In this document: piece after piece, positions 48,876 to 57,176 of the stretch | Position numbering within the stretch: the first letter of the stretch is position 1 | Layout: the number at the start of each line of letters is the position of its first letter | Source: an uncultured Acidimicrobiaceae bacterium | Lineage (GTDB): Bacteria > Actinomycetota > Acidimicrobiia > Spongiisociales > SHLN01 | Length of the DNA: 64,000 nucleotides | NCBI GenBank assembly: GCA_947259275.1 | Contig: CAMYMH010000008.1 | Span: forward strand, 1-64,000 | Direction of reading: 5' to 3' | Translations under genes and position numbers: made by a program | The notes under the pieces: model-generated | Told to the model about the DNA's origin: nothing | Seen by the model: the letters and a program-made list of their open reading frames with translations, nothing else | Databases searched by the model: none

Positions 48876-50278
48876 CAGTCGGCCCACTCCCGGATGTCGA
48901 CGAAGCGGCCGGCCACCGCGGCCGCAGCCGCCATTGCAGGACTCACCAGGTGGGTGAGCCCCCCTCGTCCCTGGCGCCCCTCGAAGTTACGGTTGGATGT
49001 GGAAGCGCAGCGTTCTCCTGGCTGGAGGATGTCGGGATTCATGCCGAGGCACATCGAGCAACCGGCGTCCCGCCACTCAAAGCCGGCCGCGGTGAACACC
49101 TCATCGAGACCCTCGGACTCCGCCTGCAGTTTCACCAGCCCCGAGCCGGGAACCACCATGGCGTGGACATCGCCATGGACCCGCTTGCCTTCCAGGACGG
49201 CGGCGGCGGCCCTGAGGTCCTCGATGCGACCATTGGTGCATGATCCGAGAAACACCCGATCGATGGTGATGTCGGTGATGGCGGTGTGCGGCTCCAACTG
49301 CATGTAGGCGAGGGCGTTGGCGGTGTGCTCTTGTTCGGACGGGTCCTCGAAGTCGCCGGGGGCGGGTACCGCGCCATCCACGGTGGCGGACTGCGCCGGG
49401 TTGGTACCCCAGCTCACGTAAGGCGGTATCTCGGCTGCGTTGAGGCCGACCTCGAAGTCGAACCCGGCGTCATCGTCGGTGGGAAGCCCTCGCCAATAGT
49501 CGAGGGCGGCATCCCAGGCGTCGCCGCTCGGCGCCTGCGGCCGGCCCTTCAAGTACGCGAAGGTGGTCTCGTCCGGGCCGATCAGCCCGGCCCGGGCTCC
49601 TCCCTCGATCGACATGTTGCAGACGGTCATGCGTCCTTCCATCGACAGGTTGGCGATGGTGTCCCCGCGGTACTCGATCACGTGGCCGGTGCCGCCGCCG
49701 ACGCCGATGCGGTTGATGATGGCGAGAATGATGTCCTTGGCCGTCGACCAGGCAGGCAGCTCACCGGTCACGTTGACTGCCATCGCCTTTGGCCTGCTCT
49801 GCGGGAGGGTTTGGGTGGCCAGCACATGCTCCACCTCCGAGGTTCCGATGCCGAATGCCAGCGCCCCAAACGCGCCGTGGGTGGAGGTGTGGCTGTCGCC
49901 GCACACGATGGTCATGCCCGGCTGCGTCATGCCCTGCTCGGGGCCGATGATGTGAACGATTCCCTGACGCGGGTCGTCGAGCCCGTACAGGGTGATCTCG
50001 TGCTCTTGGCAGTTGGCGATGAGGGTGTCGATCTGCTGGCGGGACCGCGGGTCGCTGATGCCGTGCTCCCGGTCGATGGTGGGGACACCGTGGTCGATGG
50101 TGGCAAGGGTGAGGTCCGCCCGGCGCACCCCGCGACCGGTTAGCCGCAGGCCCTCAAAGGCCTGGGGCGAGGTCACCTCATGCACGAGATGGAGGTCGAC
50201 GTAGACGAGGTCGGGCTCACCCGGTGCGCTCCGCACCACGTGATCCGTCCATATCTTCTCGAAGAGAGTGCGTGGCAT
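48875..50278 (-). CDS. leuC: 3-isopropylmalate dehydratase large subunit
   Basis: 467 residues, the aconitase-type catalytic subunit. The 4Fe-4S ligands are Cys in [13 protein letters not shown] and the pair in [45 protein letters not shown] spans the substrate motifs in overlapping pieces. It opens the leuCD-GH18 unit. TACCGT is 7 nt before the ATG, so the transcript appears leaderless and no leucine-rich attenuator peptide fits in the 52-bp gap to the next gene. Confidence 0.97.
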   Translation of the reverse strand: MPRTLFEKIWTDHVVRSAPGEPDLVYVDLHLVHEVTSPQAFEGLRLTGRGVRRADLTLATIDHGVPTIDREHGISDPRSRQQIDTLIANCQEHEITLYGLDDPRQGIVHIIGPEQGMTQPGMTIVCGDSHTSTHGAFGALAFGIGTSEVEHVLATQTLPQSRPKAMAVNVTGELPAWSTAKDIILAIINRIGVGGGTGHVIEYRGDTIANLSMEGRMTVCNMSIEGGARAGLIGPDETTFAYLKGRPQAPSGDAWDAALDYWRGLPTDDDAGFDFEVGLNAAEIPPYVSWGTNPAQSATVDGAVPAPGDFEDPSEQEHTANALAYMQLEPHTAITDITIDRVFLGSCTNGRIEDLRAAAAVLEGKRVHGDVHAMVVPGSGLVKLQAESEGLDEVFTAAGFEWRDAGCSMCLGMNPDILQPGERCASTSNRNFEGRQGRGGLTHLVSPAMAAAAAVAGRFVDIREWAD

Positions 50279-50285
50279 GGCCGAT

Positions 50286-50291
50286 ACGGTA
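50286..50291 (-). promoter_or_regulatory. TANNNT -10 box of leuC
   Basis: TACCGT on the minus strand is 7 nt before the leuC ATG. Confidence 0.45.
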
Positions 50292-50318
50292 GTCGCCGGT
50301 GAACTGCAAGTTTGTGGC

Positions 50319-50324
50319 TAACGT
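50319..50324 (+). promoter_or_regulatory. TANNNT -10 box of the exported membrane protein gene
   Basis: TAACGT is 6 nt before the ATG at 50331. Confidence 0.5.
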
Positions 50325-50330
50325 CGCCCC

Positions 50331-50858
50331 ATGATCGCCGCCTTGCTGGCCATTGTCGCCGTCGTGACCCTCAGTCCGCCTTTCGGTGAGGCGAGCGCGA
50401 CCGCGGTCGAGGACGGCGGCTATCTGGCGGTTACGGTCACGGTCGATCTGGACCCCGGGTATGCGGCCGACTACCTGGTGGTGCACCTGCTGAATCCCGA
50501 TGGCCAGGAGAGCTTCACCCTCGGTCAGGCCGCCGGCGGCCAGTATGTCGGCACCTTCACCATTCTTCCCTACAACCGGGCACTCCGTTTTGAGGTCGGC
50601 CAATCGGAGGAGTTCACGCTGTCGGAAACGGTGTCACTGATCGATCTGGGTGTCGACGCCGACCAGCTGCAGACCACCTTCAAACCGCCGGGGCCTACCT
50701 CCGATACCAGCAAGTGGGGCTGGCTGGCCCTCGGCGCAGGAACCCTGGCCGGCGCGGTCCTGCTGGCCTGGTGGGTTTGGCCGGCCGCCAAAGTAACCCA
50801 ATCGGGGCTGGTCGACACCACCGGGCGGGAACCAGTGGTAGATGAGACCACCGAATAG
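50331..50858 (+). CDS. Exported single-pass membrane protein, unknown function
   Basis: 175 residues. A signal peptide (MIAALLAIVAVVTLSPPFGEASA) leads to a beta-rich extracellular domain of about 100 residues (VTVTVDLDPGYAADYLVVHLLNPDG, FTILPYNRALRFEVG), one TM helix (about 129-150) and a short cytoplasmic tail. The arrangement is that of a small surface or cell-wall-facing protein; no family is recognised. It is divergent from leuC, 52 bp away. Confidence 0.65.
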   Translation: MIAALLAIVAVVTLSPPFGEASATAVEDGGYLAVTVTVDLDPGYAADYLVVHLLNPDGQESFTLGQAAGGQYVGTFTILPYNRALRFEVGQSEEFTLSETVSLIDLGVDADQLQTTFKPPGPTSDTSKWGWLALGAGTLAGAVLLAWWVWPAAKVTQSGLVDTTGREPVVDETTE

Positions 50859-50894
50859 GTAGGGCTCGAGCGCGGGGCCGGGGGGCAGAGCCAG

Positions 50895-51686
50895 CTAGCC
50901 CTTCCTGCGTGACCTCAGGAGCACCACTGCGATGACTGCGGCGATGCCGGCGGCGACGGCAGCTCCGGAGATCATCGGGTCCGGCTTGGGCATTTCGGCC
51001 AGGCGGGTCCGCAAGTCGACCGCGAGGTGGAAATCACGGATCGGCCATGCGCGCTCTTCGGCCACCTTGCGGAGCTCGCGATCGGGATTGACGGCCACCG
51101 GGTTGCCGACGGCCTCGAGCAGGGGGAGGTCGGTATGGCTATCTGAGTAGGCATAGCTGGCGGCGAGGTCGAGGCCCTCGGACTCCAGGCGGTGGAGGGC
51201 CTCGGCCTTGGTCGGGCCGTAGGCGTAGTACTCGAGCTCGCCCGTGTACAAACCGTCGGCGTCGACGCCGGCCCGGGTGGCGATCACATCATCCACCCCC
51301 AGGTAGGTGGCGAGGGGCTGCACGATTTCGACCGGGCTGGACGAGACGATGATCACCCGGCGGCCCTCACGGTGATGCTCGTCGATGAGGAAGAGTGCCT
51401 CGGCAAACACGAGCGGCGCCACCACGTCTTCCAGCGTCTCGGCGACAATCTCCTCGAGCTGGCGGCTGTCCCAGCCTTTGATGAGGGCCATGAGCGCCTC
51501 CCGCACCCGCTCCATTTGGGAGTGATCGGCGCCGAATAGCACGTAGAAGAACTGGGCGACGGCCATGCGCAGCAGCGTCCGGCGATTGAGAAGGCCTGCC
51601 TTGTACATATGACGACGAAACGCCAGCGTTGAGGACTTGGCGATGATCGTCTTGTCGAGGTCGAAGAAAGCAGCCGCCTGGGTCAT
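50895..51686 (-). CDS. HAD-superfamily (IB) phosphatase, SerB-like
   Basis: 263 residues. Motif I is FFDLDKTIIAK with the nucleophile Asp, motif II VIIVSSSPVEIV, motif III includes the Lys in YGPTKAEALHR, and motif IV is AYSDSHTDLPLLEAVG. This is the HAD-IB pattern of phosphoserine phosphatase and of membrane-linked phosphatases near acyltransferases. A C-terminal TM helix (about 236-257) and basic end RSRRKG anchor it. Substrate unknown; a lipid or sugar phosphate is possible. TACAAT is 7 nt before the ATG. Confidence 0.88.
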   Translation of the reverse strand: MTQAAAFFDLDKTIIAKSSTLAFRRHMYKAGLLNRRTLLRMAVAQFFYVLFGADHSQMERVREALMALIKGWDSRQLEEIVAETLEDVVAPLVFAEALFLIDEHHREGRRVIIVSSSPVEIVQPLATYLGVDDVIATRAGVDADGLYTGELEYYAYGPTKAEALHRLESEGLDLAASYAYSDSHTDLPLLEAVGNPVAVNPDRELRKVAEERAWPIRDFHLAVDLRTRLAEMPKPDPMISGAAVAAGIAAVIAVVLLRSRRKG

Positions 51687-51693
51687 AGATGGA

Positions 51694-51699
51694 ATTGTA
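51694..51699 (-). promoter_or_regulatory. TANNNT -10 box of HAD phosphatase gene
   Basis: TACAAT on the minus strand is 7 nt before the ATG at 51686. It lies just before the end of the upstream glycosyltransferase gene. Confidence 0.5.
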
Positions 51700-51711
51700 C
51701 GGCTGCCGTGC

Positions 51712-52872
51712 TCAGGGCGTGGTGGCCGCTTCCCGGCAGATTCCGACCACCGCCGCCGCGGTGTTATCCACCCGGTGGGCCGCCCGGCGAGCGGCCCTCC
51801 CCATGTCGCGTCGCAAGTCGGGGTCGGTTGCCAGCTTGACGATGGCGGCCGCCAGGTCCGGGACGCTTCCCGGGGGAACCAGGAGACCGCTCTGCCCGTC
51901 CTCGACCATGGCCGGGATGTGTCCGACACCCGATGCCACCACCGGGAGGCCGGCCATTTGGTAATCGAGGATTTTGACCGGCTCGAAGTAGCTGTAGCGG
52001 GTCTGCAAGTAAGGAGCAACGCCCAGGTGCGACCGTTCCAGGTGGGCATAGAGCGCATCTCGATCCAGCCACCCGGGAAACGACACCGCGGCTTCGACTC
52101 CGAGGCTCCTGGCCCGCTCGACACAGTCCAGTCGGGTGATGCCATCTCCGATGACGGTGAGATGCAGGTCGCTCACCTGGTGGCGGGCCTCGCCGAAGGC
52201 AGCCAGCAACCCCTCGACGCCGTGCCAGGGGTAGAAACTCCCCACGAAGCAGATCTCGACCGGTTCCCCCGAGCTACCGGGGGTGGCAACGACTCCGGGA
52301 TCGTCTACTCCAAAGGGAATCAGCCGGATCTTGCCGGGGTCACCGGCCTGGTCGGCGACCAGATCGCGGAGACCCGGTGTGTGGACCCAGATCACGTCGG
52401 CCCGGCGGAAGAACGTCTGATCCATCCAGGCGGCAACCCGCGAGGGTCGTTCTCCTCTGAGGGTGCCTTCCACGGCAAAGGGTGAGTGAACCTCCAGTAC
52501 CAGGGGCCGGTCGAGCAGCCGGGCGACGATCAGGGGTGTCCACTCGAACTCTTGGTAGCGGGCAAGCAGCACATCGGGTGGGTCGGCTCGCAGCTCGCGC
52601 CACAGGCGCCAGCTCCATCGGACGGTGTTCACCGTCCCCCGCTGCAGAAGCCGCAGTCGGATGATTGGGCCGAGCCAGGCTTGGGGGATCCGGTCCCGCA
52701 GCCATGCGACTCTTGGACCATCGGCCCTCGCCGCAGTGTTCTCCGAATTTGGAGCCGGGATCGACTGGATGTCACTCCCGGCCCGCCCCAGCGCTTCGAC
52801 CAGTTGTCGGCCGCGTTCACCTGCCCATCGACGCGACCGGCTCATTGACGAATTGTGGTAGAGAATTCTCAT
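51712..52872 (-). CDS. Family-4 type glycosyltransferase
   Basis: 386 residues, GT-B fold. The N-terminal domain starts RILYHNSSMSRSRRWAGERGRQLVEAL. The C-terminal nucleotide-sugar domain has EICFVGSFYPWHGVEGLLAAF, VIGDG and PVKILDYQMAGLPVVASGVGHIPAMVEDGQSGLLVPPG, the standard E-x7-E region of GT4 enzymes. AAGGAG lies 7 nt before the ATG at 52872. It may use the dTDP-rhamnose made by the rml cluster, or another NDP-sugar; this is inference. It is divergent from the RmlC-like gene, 145 bp away. Confidence 0.88.
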   Translation of the reverse strand: MRILYHNSSMSRSRRWAGERGRQLVEALGRAGSDIQSIPAPNSENTAARADGPRVAWLRDRIPQAWLGPIIRLRLLQRGTVNTVRWSWRLWRELRADPPDVLLARYQEFEWTPLIVARLLDRPLVLEVHSPFAVEGTLRGERPSRVAAWMDQTFFRRADVIWVHTPGLRDLVADQAGDPGKIRLIPFGVDDPGVVATPGSSGEPVEICFVGSFYPWHGVEGLLAAFGEARHQVSDLHLTVIGDGITRLDCVERARSLGVEAAVSFPGWLDRDALYAHLERSHLGVAPYLQTRYSYFEPVKILDYQMAGLPVVASGVGHIPAMVEDGQSGLLVPPGSVPDLAAAIVKLATDPDLRRDMGRAARRAAHRVDNTAAAVVGICREAATTP

Positions 52873-53017
52873 CGTAGATCTCCTTGCACTATTCAAGTAG
52901 ATCGCCGGCCCGGCCGAGACGGCCAAGCACCCGCCAACCCACCGAAGGCCGGCCAGGCCCCCGGAGTCCCCTGGTTAGGCTGATTCCCAGGACTGGCGTC
53001 GGCTAGGCAGGTTGTCG

Positions 53018-53587
53018 GTGGATTTTCAGGAAACTCATTTGGCGGGCGTTTTCCAGGTATTGCTGGATCCAAATGTCGACAACCGCGGCACCTTCACGAG
53101 GGTCTTCGACCGCGGCGAGATGGAGAAACGGGGTCTCGGCGGCAGCCTGGAGCAATGCAATCTCGTGACCAACCAGCAGGCATCCACCCTCCGGGGCATC
53201 CATTACCATCTACGCCCCCAGGGAGAGGTCAAGCTAGTGCAATGTGTCAGCGGATCGGTGTTTGACGTCCTGGTGGATCTTCGACCCGAATCCGACACCT
53301 ACGGGGAGTGGACCTCATTTGAGCTTGCCGGAGACCGGCGGGAGATGCTCTATATCCCCAAGGGAATCGGGCACGCATACCAGACTCTCGAGCCGGGTTC
53401 GAACGTTCTGTACTTCATGTCCGAGGCGTTCGTTCCCGGCACCGAGCGTGGCGTTCGCTGGAACGATCCATCACTGGCGATTTCCTGGCCGCTCGCCAAT
53501 CCGATTCTGTCCGATCGGGATCGGGCGCTGCCCGATCTCGACCTCGATCAACATCGCCGCCAGCATTCCACTCGCGACGGTTCCTGA
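53018..53587 (+). CDS. dTDP-4-dehydrorhamnose 3,5-epimerase family protein (second copy)
   Basis: 189 residues, cupin. It shows DNRGTFTRVFDRGEMEKRG, STLRGIHYHLRPQGEVKLVQC with the catalytic His, and IPKGIGHAYQTLEPGSNVLYFM. It differs clearly from rmlC at 26984 in sequence and length and may make another deoxyhexose. GTG at 53018 is chosen with GGCAGG upstream; TTG at 53012 is possible. Its stop overlaps the DUF4910 gene start (TGATG), so the pair forms one unit. Confidence 0.85.
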   Translation: MDFQETHLAGVFQVLLDPNVDNRGTFTRVFDRGEMEKRGLGGSLEQCNLVTNQQASTLRGIHYHLRPQGEVKLVQCVSGSVFDVLVDLRPESDTYGEWTSFELAGDRREMLYIPKGIGHAYQTLEPGSNVLYFMSEAFVPGTERGVRWNDPSLAISWPLANPILSDRDRALPDLDLDQHRRQHSTRDGS

Positions 53588-54912
53588 TGCGAGAACCGTC
53601 CCCCACCACTTCCAATCAGGCCGTCGGTGAGCAGATGTACGAGCTGGTGTCCCGTCTCTACCCGATCAATCGGAGCATCACCGGAGACGGCTTCCGAGAG
53701 ACCCAGCGCATCATTGGAGAGCACTTCCCCGAATTACGCATTGAGGAGGTCCCGAGCGGGACCGAAGCCTTCGACTGGACCGTTCCGAAGGAGTGGAACA
53801 TTCGAGAAGCCTTCATCGTCACTCCCCGCGGGGAGAGGATTGCAGATTTTTCTCGATCCAACCTGCACGTCATGAGCTACAGCGTTCCAGTCCGTCGGAC
53901 GATGAGCCTCACCGAGCTCAGAGACCACCTGCACACGCTTCCTGAGGAGCCGGATCTGATTCCGTACCGGACGAGCTACTACCGGGAAGACTGGGGCTTC
54001 TGCCTGACGCACCGCGAGTATGAGGAGCTGGAGGAGGGCGAATACGAAGTGGTGATCGATTCAACCCTCGCGGATGGGGCGATGAGCTATGGCGAAGGCT
54101 TGCTGGAAGGCGAGAGCGAACAAGAGGTCCTGATAACTTCTCATGCCTGCCACCCCTCCATGTGCAATGACAACCTCTCCGGCAACGTGGTGGCAACCTT
54201 CCTCGCCAAGGCACTCCGGGAAAGGAAGACGCGGTGGTCCTACCGGTTCTTGTTCCTTCCGGGTGGCATCGGGTCGGTCCTGTGGATGAGCCGAAACGTG
54301 GAACGGCTCGACCGGATCCGCAACGGGCTGGTTCTCGCCAACCTCGGGGACTCCGCCGGCTTCACCTTCAAGCGGACCCGACGGTCGGATGCCGAGATCG
54401 ATCGCGTCGCGGCTCACGTACTCCGGAATCGAGCCGAGCCGTTCACCCTCCTCGACTTCTCGCCTTACGGATATGACGAGCGCAATTTCTGCTCTCCGCG
54501 TTTCAATCTCCCGGTCGCTTCGATTAACCGATCGACCCACGAGGGCTTTCGCGGCTACCACAGCTCGGGCGACGACCTCAGCTTGATCAGTGCCGACAAG
54601 CTGGAGGAGGCACTCGGAGTCTGCATGCAGATCGTGGAGGTCCTCGAGGGAAACGGCAAGTATCGGAACCTGATTCCTGAGGCCGAACCACAGCTCGGCA
54701 AGCGGGGCCTCTACGGCCAGATGGGCGGGCTCCAGCGCCGGGCCGACCTCGAAATGGCCTTGCTGTGGGTGATGAACTTCTCCGATGGCGAGCACACACT
54801 CCTCGACATCTCCGACCGGTCCGGCTACTCATTCGACCTCGTCCGGCAGGCCGCCGACCTGCTCCAGGACCACGGTCTGCTCGAGCCAACCCAGGAGCTC
54901 CCGGCCACCTGA
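53587..54912 (+). CDS. DUF4910/DUF2172-type aminopeptidase-like protein with winged helix
   Basis: 441 residues. An aminopeptidase-like core shows SHACHPSMCNDNLSGNVVATFLAKAL, corresponding to the zinc-binding His/Asp pattern of M28-like peptidases, LFLPGGIGSVLWMSRN, and NRSTHEGFRGYHSSGDDLSLI with the distal His/Asp. The C-terminal 70 residues look like a winged helix (LLDISDRSGYSFDLVRQAADLLQDHGLLEP). Such proteins often sit in polysaccharide or sugar-modification clusters, where their reaction is unproved. Coupled to the RmlC-like gene by TGATG. Confidence 0.8.
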   Translation: MREPSPTTSNQAVGEQMYELVSRLYPINRSITGDGFRETQRIIGEHFPELRIEEVPSGTEAFDWTVPKEWNIREAFIVTPRGERIADFSRSNLHVMSYSVPVRRTMSLTELRDHLHTLPEEPDLIPYRTSYYREDWGFCLTHREYEELEEGEYEVVIDSTLADGAMSYGEGLLEGESEQEVLITSHACHPSMCNDNLSGNVVATFLAKALRERKTRWSYRFLFLPGGIGSVLWMSRNVERLDRIRNGLVLANLGDSAGFTFKRTRRSDAEIDRVAAHVLRNRAEPFTLLDFSPYGYDERNFCSPRFNLPVASINRSTHEGFRGYHSSGDDLSLISADKLEEALGVCMQIVEVLEGNGKYRNLIPEAEPQLGKRGLYGQMGGLQRRADLEMALLWVMNFSDGEHTLLDISDRSGYSFDLVRQAADLLQDHGLLEPTQELPAT

Positions 54913-55042
54913 GAGGCGGCCACGCCGGAAGGGCGGCGAATGGCCTCGCGATCACACCGCGGACAATGGGCGCAGCGCGGGTCAGGCATACTGCCGTTTC
55001 CGGCTGACCCGAATTCGATCTCATCATGTGACGCCTGCCGAC

Positions 55043-55048
55043 TACTCT
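55043..55048 (+). promoter_or_regulatory. TANNNT -10 box of DUF6159-like gene
   Basis: TACTCT is 7 nt before the ATG at 55056. Confidence 0.5.
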
Positions 55049-55055
55049 GCCGGGC

Positions 55056-55877
55056 ATGGGCCGCATCGCCACCACCATCGAGCTCGCCAAAGCCTCGTGG
55101 AAAGTGCTGAAAGCCGACAAGGAGCTGGCGGTGCTTCCGGTGCTATCCGGGGTTGCCAGCGTCGTCGTGGCGTTGAGTTTCCTGATCCCCACCGGCTTCT
55201 GGCGGGGATCGGAGTCCGTCGGCACGGTGGAATACATCCTGCTGGCGGCGCTCTACCTGGCGATGGCGTTCATCACCATCTTCTTCAATACCGCCCTCGT
55301 CTACGCAGCCAACCAGCGTTTGAGCGGCGGCGACCCAACCATCGGCAGCGCCATCAGCGGGGCGGTCAAGCACCTCTCGCAAATCATGGTCTGGGCCGTG
55401 ATCAGTGCGACGGTGTCGGTCATTCTCAAGTCGCTGCAAGAACGGGCCGGGATCCTCGGCAGGCTGGTGATCGGGATCGTGGGGTTGGCCTGGACCCTGG
55501 TCACGTTCCTGGTGATCCCGGTCTTCGTGATAGAGAACCTTGGTGTCCGCCAATCGATCAGCCGCTCGGCCAACCTGTTCAAGCGCACCTGGGGGGAGAA
55601 CGTGGCAGCCCAGGTCGGCTTCGGCCTGCTCGGTTTTCTGGCGGTGTTGCCTTTCGGCCTCATCGCCGTCGGGGCAGTTGCCAGCGGCACCGAGGCGATT
55701 GCCGCCGCCGGCCTGGCGGTCGCCGTGCTCGGGATCGTCGGGGTGAGTGTGATCCTCTCGGCCCTCAACGCCATCTTCCAGACTGCCCTCTACCACTATG
55801 CCAGCTCCGGCGCGGTGCCGGGCGGCTACTTCAACGACCAAAACTTCGCTCACGCCTTCGTTTCCCGTAGTCGTTGA
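55056..55877 (+). CDS. DUF6159-like polytopic membrane protein
   Basis: 273 residues. It opens GRIATTIELAKASWKVLKADKELAVLPVLSG, typical of a family in which a cytoplasmic helix precedes six TM segments. IPVFVIENLGVRQSISRSANLFKRTWGENVAAQ is the central cytoplasmic block. The function of the family is unknown. The stop overlaps the TTG start of the MFS gene (TTGA), so the two are coupled. Confidence 0.75.
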   Translation: MGRIATTIELAKASWKVLKADKELAVLPVLSGVASVVVALSFLIPTGFWRGSESVGTVEYILLAALYLAMAFITIFFNTALVYAANQRLSGGDPTIGSAISGAVKHLSQIMVWAVISATVSVILKSLQERAGILGRLVIGIVGLAWTLVTFLVIPVFVIENLGVRQSISRSANLFKRTWGENVAAQVGFGLLGFLAVLPFGLIAVGAVASGTEAIAAAGLAVAVLGIVGVSVILSALNAIFQTALYHYASSGAVPGGYFNDQNFAHAFVSRSR

Positions 55878-57007
55878 GGCGGCTCGCCGTCCCCATCGGC
55901 TTTCTCGCCGCCACCCGCCTGGTACTCAACACCGGTTACCGGCTGGTATATCCCTTCCTGCCCGCCATCAGCCGGGGTCTCGGTATCTCGCTGGATCGAG
56001 CCGGCGTCCTGGTGGCGGCCCGCAACCTGGCGGGCGCCACCACTCCCGCCATCGTGGCGGCCGGCCGCCGCAGCACCCGCACTCTGATTGCCCTCGCCCT
56101 CAGCCTGTTCGCCCTCGGTGCCGCCCTCACGTCGGTGACCACGGCATTCTGGGGTGTTTTCGCCGGCTTCGTCCTGATGGGCATGGGCAAGCCGGCGTTC
56201 GACGTCGGTGCCATGACCTATCTGGCCGACCGCACCCCCTACGCCAGGCGAGCCCGCTTTCTCGCCATGCTGGAACTCACCTGGGCGGGCGGTCTGCTGG
56301 TGGGGGCTCCGGCCGCCGGGTGGCTCATCGACCGGTCGGGCTGGGACGCCCCGTTCTGGTTGATTGCCGTTCTCGCCGGCCTGGCTGCGCTCCTCGCCTT
56401 CCGGCTGCTGGAGGGTGCCCGTAGGGTCGAAGGTGATCGATCGGCGCAGCCCAGGCTTGACCGGCCGGGCAAGGCCTTGCTGATGGTGTTCCTGCTGTTC
56501 AGCACTGCCGCCGAGCTCGTGTTTGTGGTCCTCGGCTCGTGGCTCGAGCTCGAATTCGGACTGTCGATCATCGAGCTCGGCGTCTTCGCGGCGGTGGTCG
56601 GCTTCTCAGAACTGAGCGGCGAGTCCCTCACCCTGGTGTTTGCCGATCGGGTCGGGAAGCGCAACGCGGTGATGATGGGAATGGTGCTGTCCATCACCGG
56701 GTTTGTGGCCATCGGCGTGCTGGGGGGTTCGCTGGTCGGCGGCCTGGCAGCCGCCGCCCTCGCCTTTCTCGGGTTCGAGATCACGATTGTGTCGGCCCTG
56801 CCCTTTGCCAGCGAGGTGCAGCCGGCCACCCGCAGCCGGTATCTGGGGTTGATCCAGGTAGCCATGGCCGCCGCCCGGGCGATCGGCGCCCTGGCCGGCA
56901 ATCCGCTCTTCGACGCCTTTGGGGTCGGCGCCAATGCCGGCCTGGCAGCCCTCCTCAACCTGGTGGCGCTGGTCATCCTGTACCGGGTGATCACGGAACA
57001 CGAGTAG
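55874..57007 (+). CDS. MFS transporter
   Basis: 377 residues, 12 helices. The N-terminus RRLAVPIGFLAATRLVLNTGYRLVYPFLPAI and a loop YLADRTPYARRARFLAMLELTWAGG resemble the AraJ/sugar-efflux or multidrug groups of MFS. VFADRVGKRNAVMMGM is the second-half repeat of the loop motif. Substrate unknown. TTG start coupled to the DUF6159-like gene. Heptamer repeats lie downstream. Confidence 0.82.
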   Translation: MRRLAVPIGFLAATRLVLNTGYRLVYPFLPAISRGLGISLDRAGVLVAARNLAGATTPAIVAAGRRSTRTLIALALSLFALGAALTSVTTAFWGVFAGFVLMGMGKPAFDVGAMTYLADRTPYARRARFLAMLELTWAGGLLVGAPAAGWLIDRSGWDAPFWLIAVLAGLAALLAFRLLEGARRVEGDRSAQPRLDRPGKALLMVFLLFSTAAELVFVVLGSWLELEFGLSIIELGVFAAVVGFSELSGESLTLVFADRVGKRNAVMMGMVLSITGFVAIGVLGGSLVGGLAAAALAFLGFEITIVSALPFASEVQPATRSRYLGLIQVAMAAARAIGALAGNPLFDAFGVGANAGLAALLNLVALVILYRVITEHE

Positions 57008-57080
57008 GCGGCTGCCGGCTCGCCGCTACCCGCTGCCCGCCATGGTCGGGTGGTGCGTCGGGAGCAAGAGGGCCGATACT

Positions 57081-57115
57081 CTTGGGTCTTGGGTCTTGGG
57101 TCTTGGGTCTTGGGT
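57081..57115 (+). repeat. Five perfect tandem copies of CTTGGGT
   Basis: A heptanucleotide repeated five times without change, in the 169-bp gap between an MFS gene and the Tad cluster. A shorter relative is at 46961-46980. Copy number could vary by slippage. Confidence 0.85.
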
Positions 57116-57176
57116 CAACCCTCTTGACCTGGGCTCGTCCTCGTGACACCTTTCCCTGGCTGACTACCGAGGTGCC

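Noticed and set aside
54963-55010. Inverted repeat GGGTCAG/CTGACCC as a terminator after the DUF4910 gene
   Set aside because: The loop is 18 nt and no T-run follows; probably chance in GC-rich DNA.
57081-57115. Tandem heptamers as a CRISPR array
   Set aside because: Units are only 7 bp, without spacers, and no cas genes are present.
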